A DNA stretch of 64,000 nt from Mangrovimonas spongiae (lineage in GTDB: Bacteria; Bacteroidota; Bacteroidia; Flavobacteriales; Flavobacteriaceae), in NCBI RefSeq assembly GCF_003944795.1, contig NZ_RWBG01000005.1:1-64000 (forward strand), written 5' to 3'. Of this stretch, positions 44,221-53,034 are shown piece after piece. Under the pieces are notes generated by a model. It was given only the letters and a program-made list of their open reading frames with translations. It had not been told where the DNA came from and did not search any database. The translations under genes were made by a program, and so were the position numbers. How positions within the stretch are numbered: the first letter of the stretch is position 1; the number at the start of each line of letters is the position of its first letter.

Positions 44221-45140
44221 GATATTGTTTTTATACCTTGAGAGTTAATTTTTGACACATAGATTTTAAAATCTATAGTTGTGTTTTTATAAACGTTTTG
44301 AAAAGCTTTGGCCACTTGTTTGGCTTTGATTTCTCCTTGAGAAAGTGCAAAAATAGATGGGCCAGAACCCGAAATCCCTACTCCTAAAGCACCAGATTGT
44401 ATCGCCAAGCTTTTAGCTTCATCAAAATACGGAATAAGTTGCTTTCTGTGTGGCTCTACAATATTGTCTTCCAACGAACGGCTAATTAAATTATAATCCA
44501 ACGTATGTAATCCATGAACTAAACTACCAACATTTGCCCATTGGGCAATCCCTTTTTTAAGAGGAATGGTTTTTGGCAATAAAGCTCTTGCTTCCGAAGT
44601 TTTTACTTCAATTTGTGGATGCACAATTGTTGCATAAAGTTCTTTAGGTGTTGGTAATTCTAAAATTTCCAGAGGATTTAAGCTTTTAACTAAGGTGAAA
44701 CCACCAAAAAGTCCAGGAGCAATATTATCGGCATGTTCGTTGCCACTTGCAACAGCTTCTCCTTTCATGGCAAAAGCGGTTAGTTGTTTTTTGTTAAAGG
44801 GATTTCCAAGCAGTTCGTTAATGGCAAAAACGGTTCCTGAAGCACTTGCCGAACTACTACCGATACCACTTCCTGGTTTAATACGTTTACAGATTTCAAT
44901 ATCGAACCCAAAAGTAACTTGTGCCGCTTTTAAAATGGCCAATCCAGCAACACCAGCAACGTTTTTTTCTGGATTTAAAGGAAGTTTGTAGCCTTCAATT
45001 TTACTAATTGTAATGCCTTTTGATTTTGTTTTCCTAATAATCATGTCATCACCTACAGAGTCTAGGCAAAACCCAAGAACATCAAAGCCACAAGAAACAT
45101 TGGCTACTGTTGCTGGCGAAAATATTTTTATAGTATCCAT
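44217..45140 (-). CDS. thrB: Homoserine kinase
   Basis: 307 aa from the ATG at 45140; the open frame extends further but into thrA, and the family start MDTIKIFSPATVANVSCGFDVLGFCLD begins here. GHMP-kinase motifs: PGSGIGSSSASASGTVFAINELLG (ATP-binding loop) and GALGVGISGSGPSIFAL (C-terminal motif 3). It phosphorylates homoserine for ThrC. It starts 1 bp after the thrA stop and overlaps thrC by 4 bp, a tightly coupled thrABC order as in enterobacteria. Confidence 0.96.
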   Translation of the reverse strand: MDTIKIFSPATVANVSCGFDVLGFCLDSVGDDMIIRKTKSKGITISKIEGYKLPLNPEKNVAGVAGLAILKAAQVTFGFDIEICKRIKPGSGIGSSSASASGTVFAINELLGNPFNKKQLTAFAMKGEAVASGNEHADNIAPGLFGGFTLVKSLNPLEILELPTPKELYATIVHPQIEVKTSEARALLPKTIPLKKGIAQWANVGSLVHGLHTLDYNLISRSLEDNIVEPHRKQLIPYFDEAKSLAIQSGALGVGISGSGPSIFALSQGEIKAKQVAKAFQNVYKNTTIDFKIYVSKINSQGIKTIS

Positions 45141-45141
45141 A

Positions 45142-47586
45142 TTAGTCGTTTCCAATTCGTATAATATCAGCAAATAACCCAGAAGCTGTAACATCTGCAC
45201 CAGCCCCAGCCCCTTTAATAATCATAGGTTGCTCTACATAGCGTTTCGTGTAAAACATCACAATGTTATCTTTACCTTCTAAGTTGTAAAAAGGATGACC
45301 TTGCGGTATTTCTTTAAGTCCTACGCTTGCTTTTCCATTATTAAATTCGGCGACATATTTCAATTTACAACCATTTTTTTTAGCTGAAGCAAATAATTTT
45401 TGAAAGTGTGCTTCATCATCGATTAAGGTATTGTAAAAGTCTTCAACAGTGTTGCTTTCCAGATTCTTTTTTGTAAGAAATGATGTGTTTGTAATATCTT
45501 CCAATTCCATAGTAGAGCCACTTTCTCTGGCTAAAATCAATATTTTTCTCGCTACGTCAACACCACTTAAATCAATCCTTGGATCCGGTTCTGTGTATCC
45601 TTCTTTTTGGGCTTGCTTAACAACATCATGAAACTTTGTTGTATCGTTAAAATGATTAAACACAAAATTTAAGCTTCCAGATAAAACCGCTTGAACTGAG
45701 ATAATTTTGTCGCCAGATGCAATAAGATTATTTAGCGTATCTATAACAGGTAGTCCAGCGCCTACATTAGTTTCAAATAAAAACGGCGCGTTATATTTTC
45801 TAGATAAATATTTTAGCTCTTTATAGGTGTTAAAGGTGTCTGAACACGCAATTTTATTACACGCCACAACGGCAATGCTTTCTTTTAAATATTTTGAATA
45901 CAGATTGGCTACATCTCCATTGGCTGTAATATCAACAAAAATGCTATTGCGTTTATTTAAGGCCTTTGTTTGGTTAAAAAAACCGTTTAATGAAGCAGGT
46001 TTTCCTTGTTTTAGAAACGCTTTCCATTTTTTAAGAGGAATACCTTCAGCATCAAAAACCATGGTTCTAGAGTTTGATAAGCCAATCACACGCAAATTAA
46101 TTTTTAAGGTATCTTTTAAGTATTTTTGTTGTTGTTTTATTTGTTCAACAAGGCGTTCTCCCACGTTTCCTACACCAGTTATAAAAACATTAAGTTGTTT
46201 TGTTTTTACCTCAAAAAAGGCTTCGTGTAAGGTATTTAAAGCTTTTTTAACATCGTGTTTTGTAATTACAGCAGAAATATTTTTTTCTGAAGCTCCTTGT
46301 GCAATGGCTCTTACATTAATATTATTCTTTCCTAATGCACTAAACATTTTTCCGCTAATACCTTGGTGGTTTTTCATGTTGTCACCAATAAGAGCTATAA
46401 TAGCTAAATCATTTTCAATTAAAATAGGGTTAATTTTATGTTGTGAGATTTCGTATGTAAAGTTTGAATCGATAATGGTTTTGGCTAATTCAGCTTCCTC
46501 GGAATTAACACCAAAACAAATAGAATGTTCTGATGAGGCTTGTGTAATAAAAACAACATTAATTTTATGGTTTGCAAGCGTTTCAAAAAGACGTTTAGAA
46601 AATCCCGGAATACCAATCATGCCACTACCTTCTAAGGTTAATAACGATATATTATCTACATTACTAATGCCACGAACAGATAATTTATTACTTGTATATG
46701 ATGTAGTAATTTGAGTGCCTTTTGCTTCCGGTTTTAAGGTGTTTTTAATAACCAAAGGAATGCCCTTATCTAATATAGGTTGTATGGTTGGTGGATATAG
46801 TACTTTGGCGCCAAAATGAGACAACTCCATAGCTTCTTGATATGATAAAAGTGCAATTGGGTAGGCTTGTTTAACAAGTTTAGGATTAGCAGTGTACATA
46901 CCGCTTACATCGGTCCAAATTTCAAGTTGTTTAACATGTAATGCAGCCGCAACAATAGCTGCTGTAAAATCCGATCCGCCACGACCAAGTGTTGTAATGT
47001 CGCCTAAAGTTGATTTAGAAATAAAACCTGGTAAAACAGTAATGGTTTCTTTAGCATCTTTAAAGTACAATTGTATGCTATTATAGGTAATATCATAATT
47101 GACTTCGGCTTTAGTAAAGTTTGAATTGGTAACAATTAAATCTTGACTGTTTTTTCGTTTTGCTTTTAAATGGCGTGATTTTAAAGCTTCGGTAATAATA
47201 AAAGACGATAAAAGTTCACCAAAACTAACCAGTTTGTCAGATGTTTTAGGCGATAGCTCGTTTATTAAATAAATGCCATCTAACAAGCTTTTAAGGTTGT
47301 TTAGCTTTGTTTGTAATTTATCTAAAATATCTTGTGGTGTATTTGGAATAAGCTCAGATAAGATATCAAAATGAATGTCTTTAATATCATTGAAATTAGA
47401 GATATAGGCATCGTTTTTCAACTGGGCACTGTATCCGCACGCCAATAATTTATCAGTAATACCTCCTATGGCAGAAACCACAGCAATTACGTTTTGTTTT
47501 TTAGAATATTGCTCTATAATATCAATAACTTTATTGATGTTTTTTGCAGAACCTACAGATGTTCCACCAAATTTTAATACGTTCAT
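45142..47586 (-). CDS. thrA: Bifunctional aspartate kinase / homoserine dehydrogenase I
   Basis: 814 aa from the ATG at 47586, where the family start MNVLKFGGTSVGSAKNI begins; the 28 upstream codons are untypical. Residues 1-290 are aspartokinase (KFGGTSVG, GRGGSDFTAAIVAA, WTDVSGMYTANPK). About 300-450 are ACT regulatory domains (SVRGISNVDNISLLTLEGSGM, HSICFGVN). About 460-814 are homoserine dehydrogenase with the NAD(P) motif FITGVGNVGERLVEQ, then PFLFETNVGAGLPVI and GYTEPDPRIDLSGVDVARK. It catalyses the first and third steps from aspartate to threonine and methionine. Transcription is probably attenuated by the leader peptide at 47673-47777. Confidence 0.97.
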   Translation of the reverse strand: MNVLKFGGTSVGSAKNINKVIDIIEQYSKKQNVIAVVSAIGGITDKLLACGYSAQLKNDAYISNFNDIKDIHFDILSELIPNTPQDILDKLQTKLNNLKSLLDGIYLINELSPKTSDKLVSFGELLSSFIITEALKSRHLKAKRKNSQDLIVTNSNFTKAEVNYDITYNSIQLYFKDAKETITVLPGFISKSTLGDITTLGRGGSDFTAAIVAAALHVKQLEIWTDVSGMYTANPKLVKQAYPIALLSYQEAMELSHFGAKVLYPPTIQPILDKGIPLVIKNTLKPEAKGTQITTSYTSNKLSVRGISNVDNISLLTLEGSGMIGIPGFSKRLFETLANHKINVVFITQASSEHSICFGVNSEEAELAKTIIDSNFTYEISQHKINPILIENDLAIIALIGDNMKNHQGISGKMFSALGKNNINVRAIAQGASEKNISAVITKHDVKKALNTLHEAFFEVKTKQLNVFITGVGNVGERLVEQIKQQQKYLKDTLKINLRVIGLSNSRTMVFDAEGIPLKKWKAFLKQGKPASLNGFFNQTKALNKRNSIFVDITANGDVANLYSKYLKESIAVVACNKIACSDTFNTYKELKYLSRKYNAPFLFETNVGAGLPVIDTLNNLIASGDKIISVQAVLSGSLNFVFNHFNDTTKFHDVVKQAQKEGYTEPDPRIDLSGVDVARKILILARESGSTMELEDITNTSFLTKKNLESNTVEDFYNTLIDDEAHFQKLFASAKKNGCKLKYVAEFNNGKASVGLKEIPQGHPFYNLEGKDNIVMFYTKRYVEQPMIIKGAGAGADVTASGLFADIIRIGND

Positions 47587-47617
47587 TTTTAAATGACTTA
47601 AAAGGTTATTTTTTATG

Positions 47618-47639
47618 AAAAAACGTGTTTTAAAAACAC
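47618..47639 (-). terminator. Candidate attenuator terminator in the thr leader
   Basis: On the minus strand the palindrome GTGTTTTTAAAACAC (47639-47625) is followed by G and six T. It lies between the leader peptide stop and the thrA start (47586), the right place for an attenuator. The stem is short and A/T-rich, so it is not compelling on its own. Confidence 0.45.
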
Positions 47640-47666
47640 TATATAACGGGAGAGAAATAATAGTAC

Positions 47667-47684
47667 ACAACCCTAACGGGTTGT
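47667..47684 (-). promoter_or_regulatory. Hairpin spanning the end of the thr leader ORF
   Basis: A 7-bp perfect stem ACAACCC / GGGTTGT with a 4-nt loop holding part of the leader stop codon. A translating or terminating ribosome would melt or block it, as expected of an attenuation RNA element. A second hairpin within the leader ORF (47723-47742, GGCTACTA / TAGTAACC on the minus strand, one mismatch) covers codons for Ala-Thr-Ile. Confidence 0.5.
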
Positions 47685-47777
47685 AATAATAGCTGTAGAA
47701 ATAATTGTTGTATAGCCCATTAGGTTACTAAAAATAGTAGCCGTTGTTACGTTGTTATTTGTTACCTTCGTGAGCAT
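47673..47777 (-). CDS. thrL: Thr/Ile-rich leader peptide of the thrABC operon
   Basis: A 34-codon ORF, ATG at 47777 and TAG at 47675-47673, 86 bp upstream of thrA on the same strand. Ten codons are Thr and five are Ile (44 percent), with runs such as YTTIISTAIITT near the end. This matches the composition and position of E. coli ThrL, whose translation senses charged tRNA-Thr and tRNA-Ile and sets termination before thrA. The residues do not align with ThrL; only composition and layout agree. A Bacteroidota -7 element ends 9 bp before the ATG, so the transcript is nearly leaderless. Hairpins lie at its stop and between it and thrA. Confidence 0.82.
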   Translation of the reverse strand: MLTKVTNNNVTTATIFSNLMGYTTIISTAIITTR

Positions 47778-47785
47778 ATACAAAT

Positions 47786-47793
47786 CAAATGTA
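47786..47793 (-). promoter_or_regulatory. -7 element of the thr operon promoter
   Basis: The minus strand reads TACATTTG, an exact TAnnTTTG, ending 9 bp before the leader-peptide ATG. The -33 region 19 nt upstream is T-rich without a clear TTG. Confidence 0.5.
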
Positions 47794-47870
47794 TTGTTTT
47801 AAGTTTAATAAAAAAACTGTTTGTATATTTTTATAGATTTAACAAAAAACACAACAAGTTTTTAATAAAA

Positions 47871-49421
47871 ATGAAAATTTTATCAAAAGAACAGGTTTAT
47901 GAAGGCGATAAACTAACAGCCGAACGCCAAAACATAGCTTCTACCGATTTAATGGAACGGGCAGGAACGCAAATTTTTAATTGGTTACATGTAAGAATGC
48001 AAGGGGCACAAGTGCCTATACACGTTTTTTGTGGTATTGGTAATAATGGCGGCGATGGTTTAGTTATAGCAAGACACCTTGTAACGCATGGCTATCATGT
48101 AAAAACCTATATTGTTAATTATAGCGATAAGCGCTCCAAGGACTTTTTAATTAATTACGATAGAATAAAACAACGTACAAAAGATTGGCCTGTTTTATTA
48201 GATGAAGAGAGCGAAATACCAACTATCGCTTCGGAAGATATTATAGTAGATGCTGTTTTTGGAATAGGATTAAACAGACCAGCAGCTAACTGGGTTAAAA
48301 CACTTTTTCAACATTTTAGAAAATCTAAAGCGTTTACGTTGGCTGTAGATATTCCATCAGGATTATATACCGATAAAGTTCCAGAAGACGAGCATGGGGT
48401 AGTTTGGGCAGGTCATACATTAAGTTTTCAATCGCCAAAACTGGTTTTCTTTTTACCAGATACAGCAAAATATACTACCCAATGGGAGGTTTTAGATATT
48501 GGTATTGATGTGCAATACCTTTATCAAATTAATACACAAGCCAATTTAATAGGGAAACACGAAGTATTAACGTGGTATAAACCTAGAGAGAAATTTTCGC
48601 ATAAAGGTAGTTTTGGTCATGCTTTAATTATTGGTGGAAGCTACGGTAAAATAGGTGCGGTTAATTTAGCTAGTCATTCTACTTTATCTTGTGGAGCTGG
48701 ATTAGTTACCACTTATGTGCCAAAATGTGGTTATTTGCCATTGCAAACAGCAGTGCCAGAAGTTATGGTGTTAACAGACGATAGTGAACACTATATTTCT
48801 AATATTGAGTTTAATATTACCCCAACAGTTATAGGTTTGGGAATGGGTATGGGAACTCACGAAACGTCATTAAAAGCATTTGAAAGTTTTTTAAACAGTA
48901 ATAAAACCCCTTTAGTTATTGATGCCGATGGTATTAACTTACTTTCAAAAAATAATGATTTACTAGATTTATTACCAAAACAAACTATTTTAACACCACA
49001 TCCGAAAGAATTGGAACGTTTAATAGGTAGTTGGAACGATGATTTTGATAAGCTTAAAAAAGTATCCGTACTCTCAAAAAAACACGATATTATTATTGTA
49101 ATTAAAGGTGCTAATACGATTACGGTTTATCATGAAAACTACTACGTAAATTCAACAGGAAACCCAGGTTTAGCAACAGCTGGAACAGGAGATGTTTTAA
49201 TAGGTGTTATAACAGGATTAAGGGCACAAGGCTACGATGCGCTTATTGCGGCAATTTTTGGCGTGTATTTGCATGGGAAGTCTGCCGATTTGCAAGTTGA
49301 AAATTATGCGTATCAAAGCATGCTTGCAAGACATATTATTGATGGTTTAGGATTAGCGTATTTAGATTTATTTAAGCAACCCGAAGAACCAGAGCAAGAA
49401 GCCCAAGAGCAACAACAATAA
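47871..49421 (+). CDS. nnr: Bifunctional NAD(P)H-hydrate epimerase / ADP-dependent NAD(P)H-hydrate dehydratase
   Basis: 516 aa. Repairs hydrated NADH and NADPH. The N-terminal half (about 1-215, YjeF_N) is the epimerase: ERAGTQIFNWL, VFCGIGNNGGDGLVIARHL, DAVFGIGLNRP, VDIPSGLYTD. The C-terminal half (about 220-500) is the ribokinase-like dehydratase: KGSFGHALIIGGSYGKIGA, GLGMG, LTPHPKELERLIG, VVIKGANTI and NPGLATAGTGDVLIG with the catalytic Asp. It is divergent from the thr leader region and convergent with the TlpA-like gene across a shared terminator. Cytoplasmic. Confidence 0.95.
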   Translation: MKILSKEQVYEGDKLTAERQNIASTDLMERAGTQIFNWLHVRMQGAQVPIHVFCGIGNNGGDGLVIARHLVTHGYHVKTYIVNYSDKRSKDFLINYDRIKQRTKDWPVLLDEESEIPTIASEDIIVDAVFGIGLNRPAANWVKTLFQHFRKSKAFTLAVDIPSGLYTDKVPEDEHGVVWAGHTLSFQSPKLVFFLPDTAKYTTQWEVLDIGIDVQYLYQINTQANLIGKHEVLTWYKPREKFSHKGSFGHALIIGGSYGKIGAVNLASHSTLSCGAGLVTTYVPKCGYLPLQTAVPEVMVLTDDSEHYISNIEFNITPTVIGLGMGMGTHETSLKAFESFLNSNKTPLVIDADGINLLSKNNDLLDLLPKQTILTPHPKELERLIGSWNDDFDKLKKVSVLSKKHDIIIVIKGANTITVYHENYYVNSTGNPGLATAGTGDVLIGVITGLRAQGYDALIAAIFGVYLHGKSADLQVENYAYQSMLARHIIDGLGLAYLDLFKQPEEPEQEAQEQQQ

Positions 49422-49422
49422 A

Positions 49423-49450
49423 AAAAGCCACTTTTTAGAAAGTGGCTTTT
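49423..49450. terminator. Bidirectional intrinsic terminator
   Basis: A 12-bp perfect stem AAAAGCCACTTT / AAAGTGGCTTTT with a TTAG loop, shared by the convergent nnr (+) and TlpA-like (-) genes. Confidence 0.92.
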
Positions 49451-49470
49451 CAAGTTTTATGTCGGTTTTT

Positions 49471-50517
49471 CTAGATGTTTAATTCGTTAAATAACTTAAT
49501 TAAAGCATCGCTAGAAGGTCTTGGTGCATCTGGCGATACAATATTTCCATCAGGATCGATTAAAATAAATCTAGGAATACCGTTAATCTTGTAATTTTGA
49601 ACAAACTCTGATTGCCAGTTTTTGTCGGAAATTAATTGTATTCCGCCTAATTCTTTTTCTTCAACCATATTAGACCACTTTTCTTTAGCTTTTTCCATAC
49701 TTCCGCCACCAGAACGTTTAGCATCATCAATAGAAATGCTTACAAATTCAATATTTTTATCGTGGTATTTTTTCTCAACCTCTTTTAAATATGGGATTTC
49801 TGCTTTACAAGGGCCACACCAAGTTGCCCAAACATCAATGTAAACATATTTTCCTTTTAAATCACTTAACGATGTGGTGCCACCAGCATGATTTTCATAA
49901 TTTTCAAAAACAGGAGAAGGGCTACCTTTAGGAAGTTCTTTTTTTAAGGTTATTTTACTAAGTAAATAGCCTTGATACGATTTTAACATAGGTTCTACAT
50001 TTTTTAATGCATTTTCTGTAATTGTAGAATCTATTTTAGTGTTAGATTTATAAAAAGTGGTTAATTCACTTTTAATAGTGTTTAGTTCATTAACAAGCGC
50101 TGTAGAGTCTTCTAGTTTACTTAACTCATCGATATTTAATAGGTCTTCTTCTTTTAGGCTTTTTTGTGCTAAAAAGTTACTGTGTTCGGCACCTTCGCCA
50201 GTATATTTTACCGTTTCATCAAACATTTTAGTGTCGATGGTCATGCTAATATCAAAGCCATTTTTTAGGAAGATATCTGTACTTTCTGCACCATCAAAAA
50301 GATTATAAATACCGGTGTCCAGTTTAAGGGTGTCGCTAAATGTGCCATCTTCGTTAACAGCAATGGTTTTAGAATATGTACGACTTCTTACAACAAGTGA
50401 GTCGGAATTTTTATTAGTTATTGTACCAGAGAATGATACATAGTCTTTTGGTTTTTCTTCAACTTTATTGCAAGAAACTGCAGCTAAAGCTAACAATAGA
50501 AGTGGTAATCTTTTCAT
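49471..50517 (-). CDS. TlpA-like thioredoxin-fold lipoprotein with DUF4369 domain
   Basis: 348 aa from the ATG at 50517, which starts a lipoprotein signal (MKRLPLLLLALAAVSC, lipobox AVSC). Residues about 25-120 match DUF4369 (FSGTITNKNSDSLVVRSRT, GIYNLFDGAESTDIFLKNG). The C-terminal ~145 residues are a TlpA/ResA thioredoxin domain with the redox motif WCGPC (VWATWCGPCKAEIPYLKEV), the cis-Pro in GIPRFILID, and a PNF-like acceptor loop. It is expected to be a membrane-anchored periplasmic thiol-disulfide oxidoreductase, perhaps in cytochrome c maturation or stress response; the partner is unknown. Monocistronic. Confidence 0.92.
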   Translation of the reverse strand: MKRLPLLLLALAAVSCNKVEEKPKDYVSFSGTITNKNSDSLVVRSRTYSKTIAVNEDGTFSDTLKLDTGIYNLFDGAESTDIFLKNGFDISMTIDTKMFDETVKYTGEGAEHSNFLAQKSLKEEDLLNIDELSKLEDSTALVNELNTIKSELTTFYKSNTKIDSTITENALKNVEPMLKSYQGYLLSKITLKKELPKGSPSPVFENYENHAGGTTSLSDLKGKYVYIDVWATWCGPCKAEIPYLKEVEKKYHDKNIEFVSISIDDAKRSGGGSMEKAKEKWSNMVEEKELGGIQLISDKNWQSEFVQNYKINGIPRFILIDPDGNIVSPDAPRPSSDALIKLFNELNI

Positions 50518-50594
50518 GAATAAAAATTTAGGTTTCACCAAAAATAATCAGAAATTGATATAATTAGAGATTTTTAAGGAATAATTATTATTTC

Positions 50595-50625
50595 TTGGAT
50601 TTCTTGATGTGATTGTTGAATTTTG
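50595..50625 (+). promoter_or_regulatory. Putative promoter of hutH
   Basis: TTG at 50595-50597, a 20-nt spacer, then GAATTTTG (7 of 8 to TAnnTTTG). It implies a UTR of about 15 nt. Confidence 0.5.
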
Positions 50626-50644
50626 CACTCTATTTTAAAAAATC

Positions 50645-52156
50645 ATGAATAATATACACTATATATCGTCCAATCCAATCGATTTAAAAACAATTTTTGA
50701 AATCGTTTCTGAGCATAAATTAATAGAGCTTTCAGAGGAATCTGTAAATAAAATTTCTACTTGTAGAGCCTATCTAAATAACAAGTTGAAATCTCAAAAA
50801 ACACCTATTTATGGTATTAACACAGGATTTGGGTCGTTATACAATGTAAAAATTTCAGAAGATAAATTAACCGAACTTCAAGAAAATCTTATGATGTCTC
50901 ACGCTTGTGGTACGGGAGAACGTGTTCCAAGTGAGGTTGTTAAATTAATGCTGTTGCTAAAAATACAGTCATTAAGTTACGGCCATAGTGGTGTGCAGTT
51001 AGATACTGTAAAACGCTTGGTAGATTTTTACAACAACGATGTGCTTCCCATTGTTTATACAAAAGGATCTTTGGGGGCTTCTGGCGATTTAGCACCTTTA
51101 GCACATTTAGCATTACCATTAATAGGTAGAGGAGAAGTTATGTTTGAAGGTAAGGAGTATAATGCCTCAGATGTTTTAAAGACGTTTAATTGGGAACCTA
51201 TAAAATTACAGTCTAAAGAAGGTTTAGCCTTATTAAATGGGACGCAATTTATGAGTGCCTATGGAATAAAATCTTTAATAGAAGCCTACAGGTTATCTTA
51301 CTTTGCCGATTTAATAGGAAGTATGTCTTTAGATGCTTTTGATGGTAGAATAGAGCCATTTAACGAATTAGTACATTTGGTAAGACCACATAATGGACAA
51401 TTGAAAACAGCCGAAAGAATTCGGGAATTTTTAAGTGATAGCGAGTTAATCACTCAAGAAAAGCAGCATGTACAAGACCCTTATTCTTTTAGATGTATGC
51501 CACAAGTACATGGCGCAACAAAAGATGCGTTAAATTTTGTAGAAAAAACATTTATAACAGAAATAAATTCGGTGACAGATAACCCCAATATTTTTGTAAA
51601 TGAAGATGAAATCATTTCTGGCGGAAATTTCCATGGGCAACCTTTAGCACTAGCTTTCGATTATTTAAAAGTAGCTATGGCCGAGCTTGGAAATATTTCA
51701 GAGCGAAGAACGTTTCAGTTGGTTTCTGGGTTACGCGACTTACCTGTGTTTTTGGTAGACAATCCTGGGTTAAATTCAGGATTTATGATACCACAATATA
51801 CAGCTGCTAGTATTGTAAGTGCTAACAAACAATTGGCTACACCAGCATCGATAGATAGTATAGTGTCTAGTAACGGTCAAGAGGATCATGTAAGTATGGG
51901 AGCTAATGCTGCTGTTCAAGCTTTAGAATTACTTAATAATTTAAAACAAATTTTAGCTATTGAATTGTTTAACGCTTCTCAAGCCATACAATTTAGAGCA
52001 CCAAAAAAATCATCTTCTTTAATAGAATCGTTATTACAAGTTTATAGGGAAACGGTTGATTTTGTGTCTAACGATAGAGAGCTTTATAAAGATATAAAAT
52101 TAAGTGTAGACTTTTTAGAGCATTTAACAATCGATACAGACGAAGTGTTTAATTAA
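50645..52156 (+). CDS. hutH: Histidine ammonia-lyase family protein
   Basis: 503 aa, the usual length. Deaminates L-histidine to urocanate, the first step of histidine breakdown. The autocatalytic MIO cofactor forms from A145-S146-G147 in LGASGDLAPLAHLALPLIG. YGINTGFGSLYNV, SYGHSGVQL, VQDPYSFRCMPQVHGA, TDNPNIF, GGNFHGQPLAL and SNGQEDHVSMGANAA are further signatures. The other hut genes are not adjacent here, so an alternative aromatic-lyase substrate (tyrosine or phenylalanine) cannot be fully excluded, although the SH region (MSHACGTG) fits HAL. Its 3' end overlaps the convergent next gene by 8 bp. Confidence 0.93.
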   Translation: MNNIHYISSNPIDLKTIFEIVSEHKLIELSEESVNKISTCRAYLNNKLKSQKTPIYGINTGFGSLYNVKISEDKLTELQENLMMSHACGTGERVPSEVVKLMLLLKIQSLSYGHSGVQLDTVKRLVDFYNNDVLPIVYTKGSLGASGDLAPLAHLALPLIGRGEVMFEGKEYNASDVLKTFNWEPIKLQSKEGLALLNGTQFMSAYGIKSLIEAYRLSYFADLIGSMSLDAFDGRIEPFNELVHLVRPHNGQLKTAERIREFLSDSELITQEKQHVQDPYSFRCMPQVHGATKDALNFVEKTFITEINSVTDNPNIFVNEDEIISGGNFHGQPLALAFDYLKVAMAELGNISERRTFQLVSGLRDLPVFLVDNPGLNSGFMIPQYTAASIVSANKQLATPASIDSIVSSNGQEDHVSMGANAAVQALELLNNLKQILAIELFNASQAIQFRAPKKSSSLIESLLQVYRETVDFVSNDRELYKDIKLSVDFLEHLTIDTDEVFN

Positions 52157-52544
52157 TACCTTTTATTTTAGGAAGATACGCCGTTTTATTGCCCCATTTT
52201 ATAGCGCTATTTAAGTTGTTAAATACCTGAAAAGGTAAGTCGATAAACAGTTTTTCAACTTCGGTATTATCAATAATTGTAGTGTTGCTGTATACAACAG
52301 CAAAACCAACTAGGTTTTTAATATTAGACATATTAGGATAAATAAGAGGGTTAACCGAATACGCCTTTTTTCTTAAAGAAATGTAAACAAAGTTTTTTTC
52401 TTTAAATTGTTTTTGTGCTATTGTTGTAAGAATTTGATAAGATTCTGTAGAGACATTAATACCTTCATTAAGAATGGAGATCATACAAGATTCTTGAATG
52501 ATTACAGTCCCGTAAGCATGTATGATTTTTTTATTTGACACCAA
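52149..52544 (-). CDS. Small STAS-like (SpoIIAA-fold) protein, start uncertain
   Basis: The longest frame has 131 codons but begins with TTG (52544) then GTG (52541); the first ATG is at 52484 and would give 111 aa. The pattern of short strands and helices (CMISILNEGINVSTESYQILTTIAQKQF, FVYISLRKKAYSVNPLIYPNM, VGFAVVYSN, IKWGNK) resembles small Bacteroidota STAS-like proteins often annotated only by a DUF. No catalytic motif. It is convergent with hutH (8-bp overlap) and preceded by about 490 bp without genes. The product is probably cytoplasmic. Confidence 0.7.
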   Translation of the reverse strand: MVSNKKIIHAYGTVIIQESCMISILNEGINVSTESYQILTTIAQKQFKEKNFVYISLRKKAYSVNPLIYPNMSNIKNLVGFAVVYSNTTIIDNTEVEKLFIDLPFQVFNNLNSAIKWGNKTAYLPKIKGIN

Positions 52545-53034
52545 TTAAAGTTATGCAATTTTTTGCAAAAATAAAACTCTCGTTATTATCGAGAGACTTT
52601 GCAGTAATAAAAGACATTTAAGCTATGGTTAACTTTTGGTTATTCGTCAAATCATACACTTTATAGCAATACAAGGCTTAAATTCTGTAAAAATGTTAAT
52701 CATAGATTAATTAATTCTATGGTAAATAAGAAAGGCTGTTTTTCTTAAGAATGTATTTCATCGATATAATTTGTTTGACTTTTAACACTTTATCGGTTCA
52801 ATCGAACGATTTGACCAAAAAACATAAAAAAACTTGGTTTGAGAGTACAGTTATATATTTTTGTTACTATTAATTTTGTGCGAATACACTTAATTAACTC
52901 CCAACATCTACTCCCTTAACAATTTCTTTTGTTAACCTTTTTAATTGATTAATAGCAGCATCCCCAAATTTACTCATCTCTTGCATTTGCAGGTGTTATG
53001 TGTATTAAGCGATTATTAATTAATTTTTAATGTT
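52545..53034. other. 490-bp intergenic region
   Basis: It lies between divergent starts. It holds a 6-bp hairpin CTCTCG / CGAGAG near 52576-52596 without a T run, a perfect Bacteroidota promoter at 52834-52863, and a second exact -7 match (TAATTTTG, 52871-52878). No credible ORF is seen; the long leader (about 165 nt after the promoter) is unassigned. Confidence 0.5.
52834..52863 (+). promoter_or_regulatory. Promoter of the 1179-aa T9SS protein
   Basis: TTG (52834-52836), a 19-nt spacer and TATTTTTG (52856-52863) match the Bacteroidota consensus completely. A second TAnnTTTG at 52871-52878 may give an alternative start. The predicted 5' UTR is about 165 nt. Confidence 0.7.

Noticed and set aside
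45827-46714. A 295-codon plus-strand ORF opposite thrA
   Set aside because: Antisense shadow of a well-conserved bifunctional enzyme; no family features.
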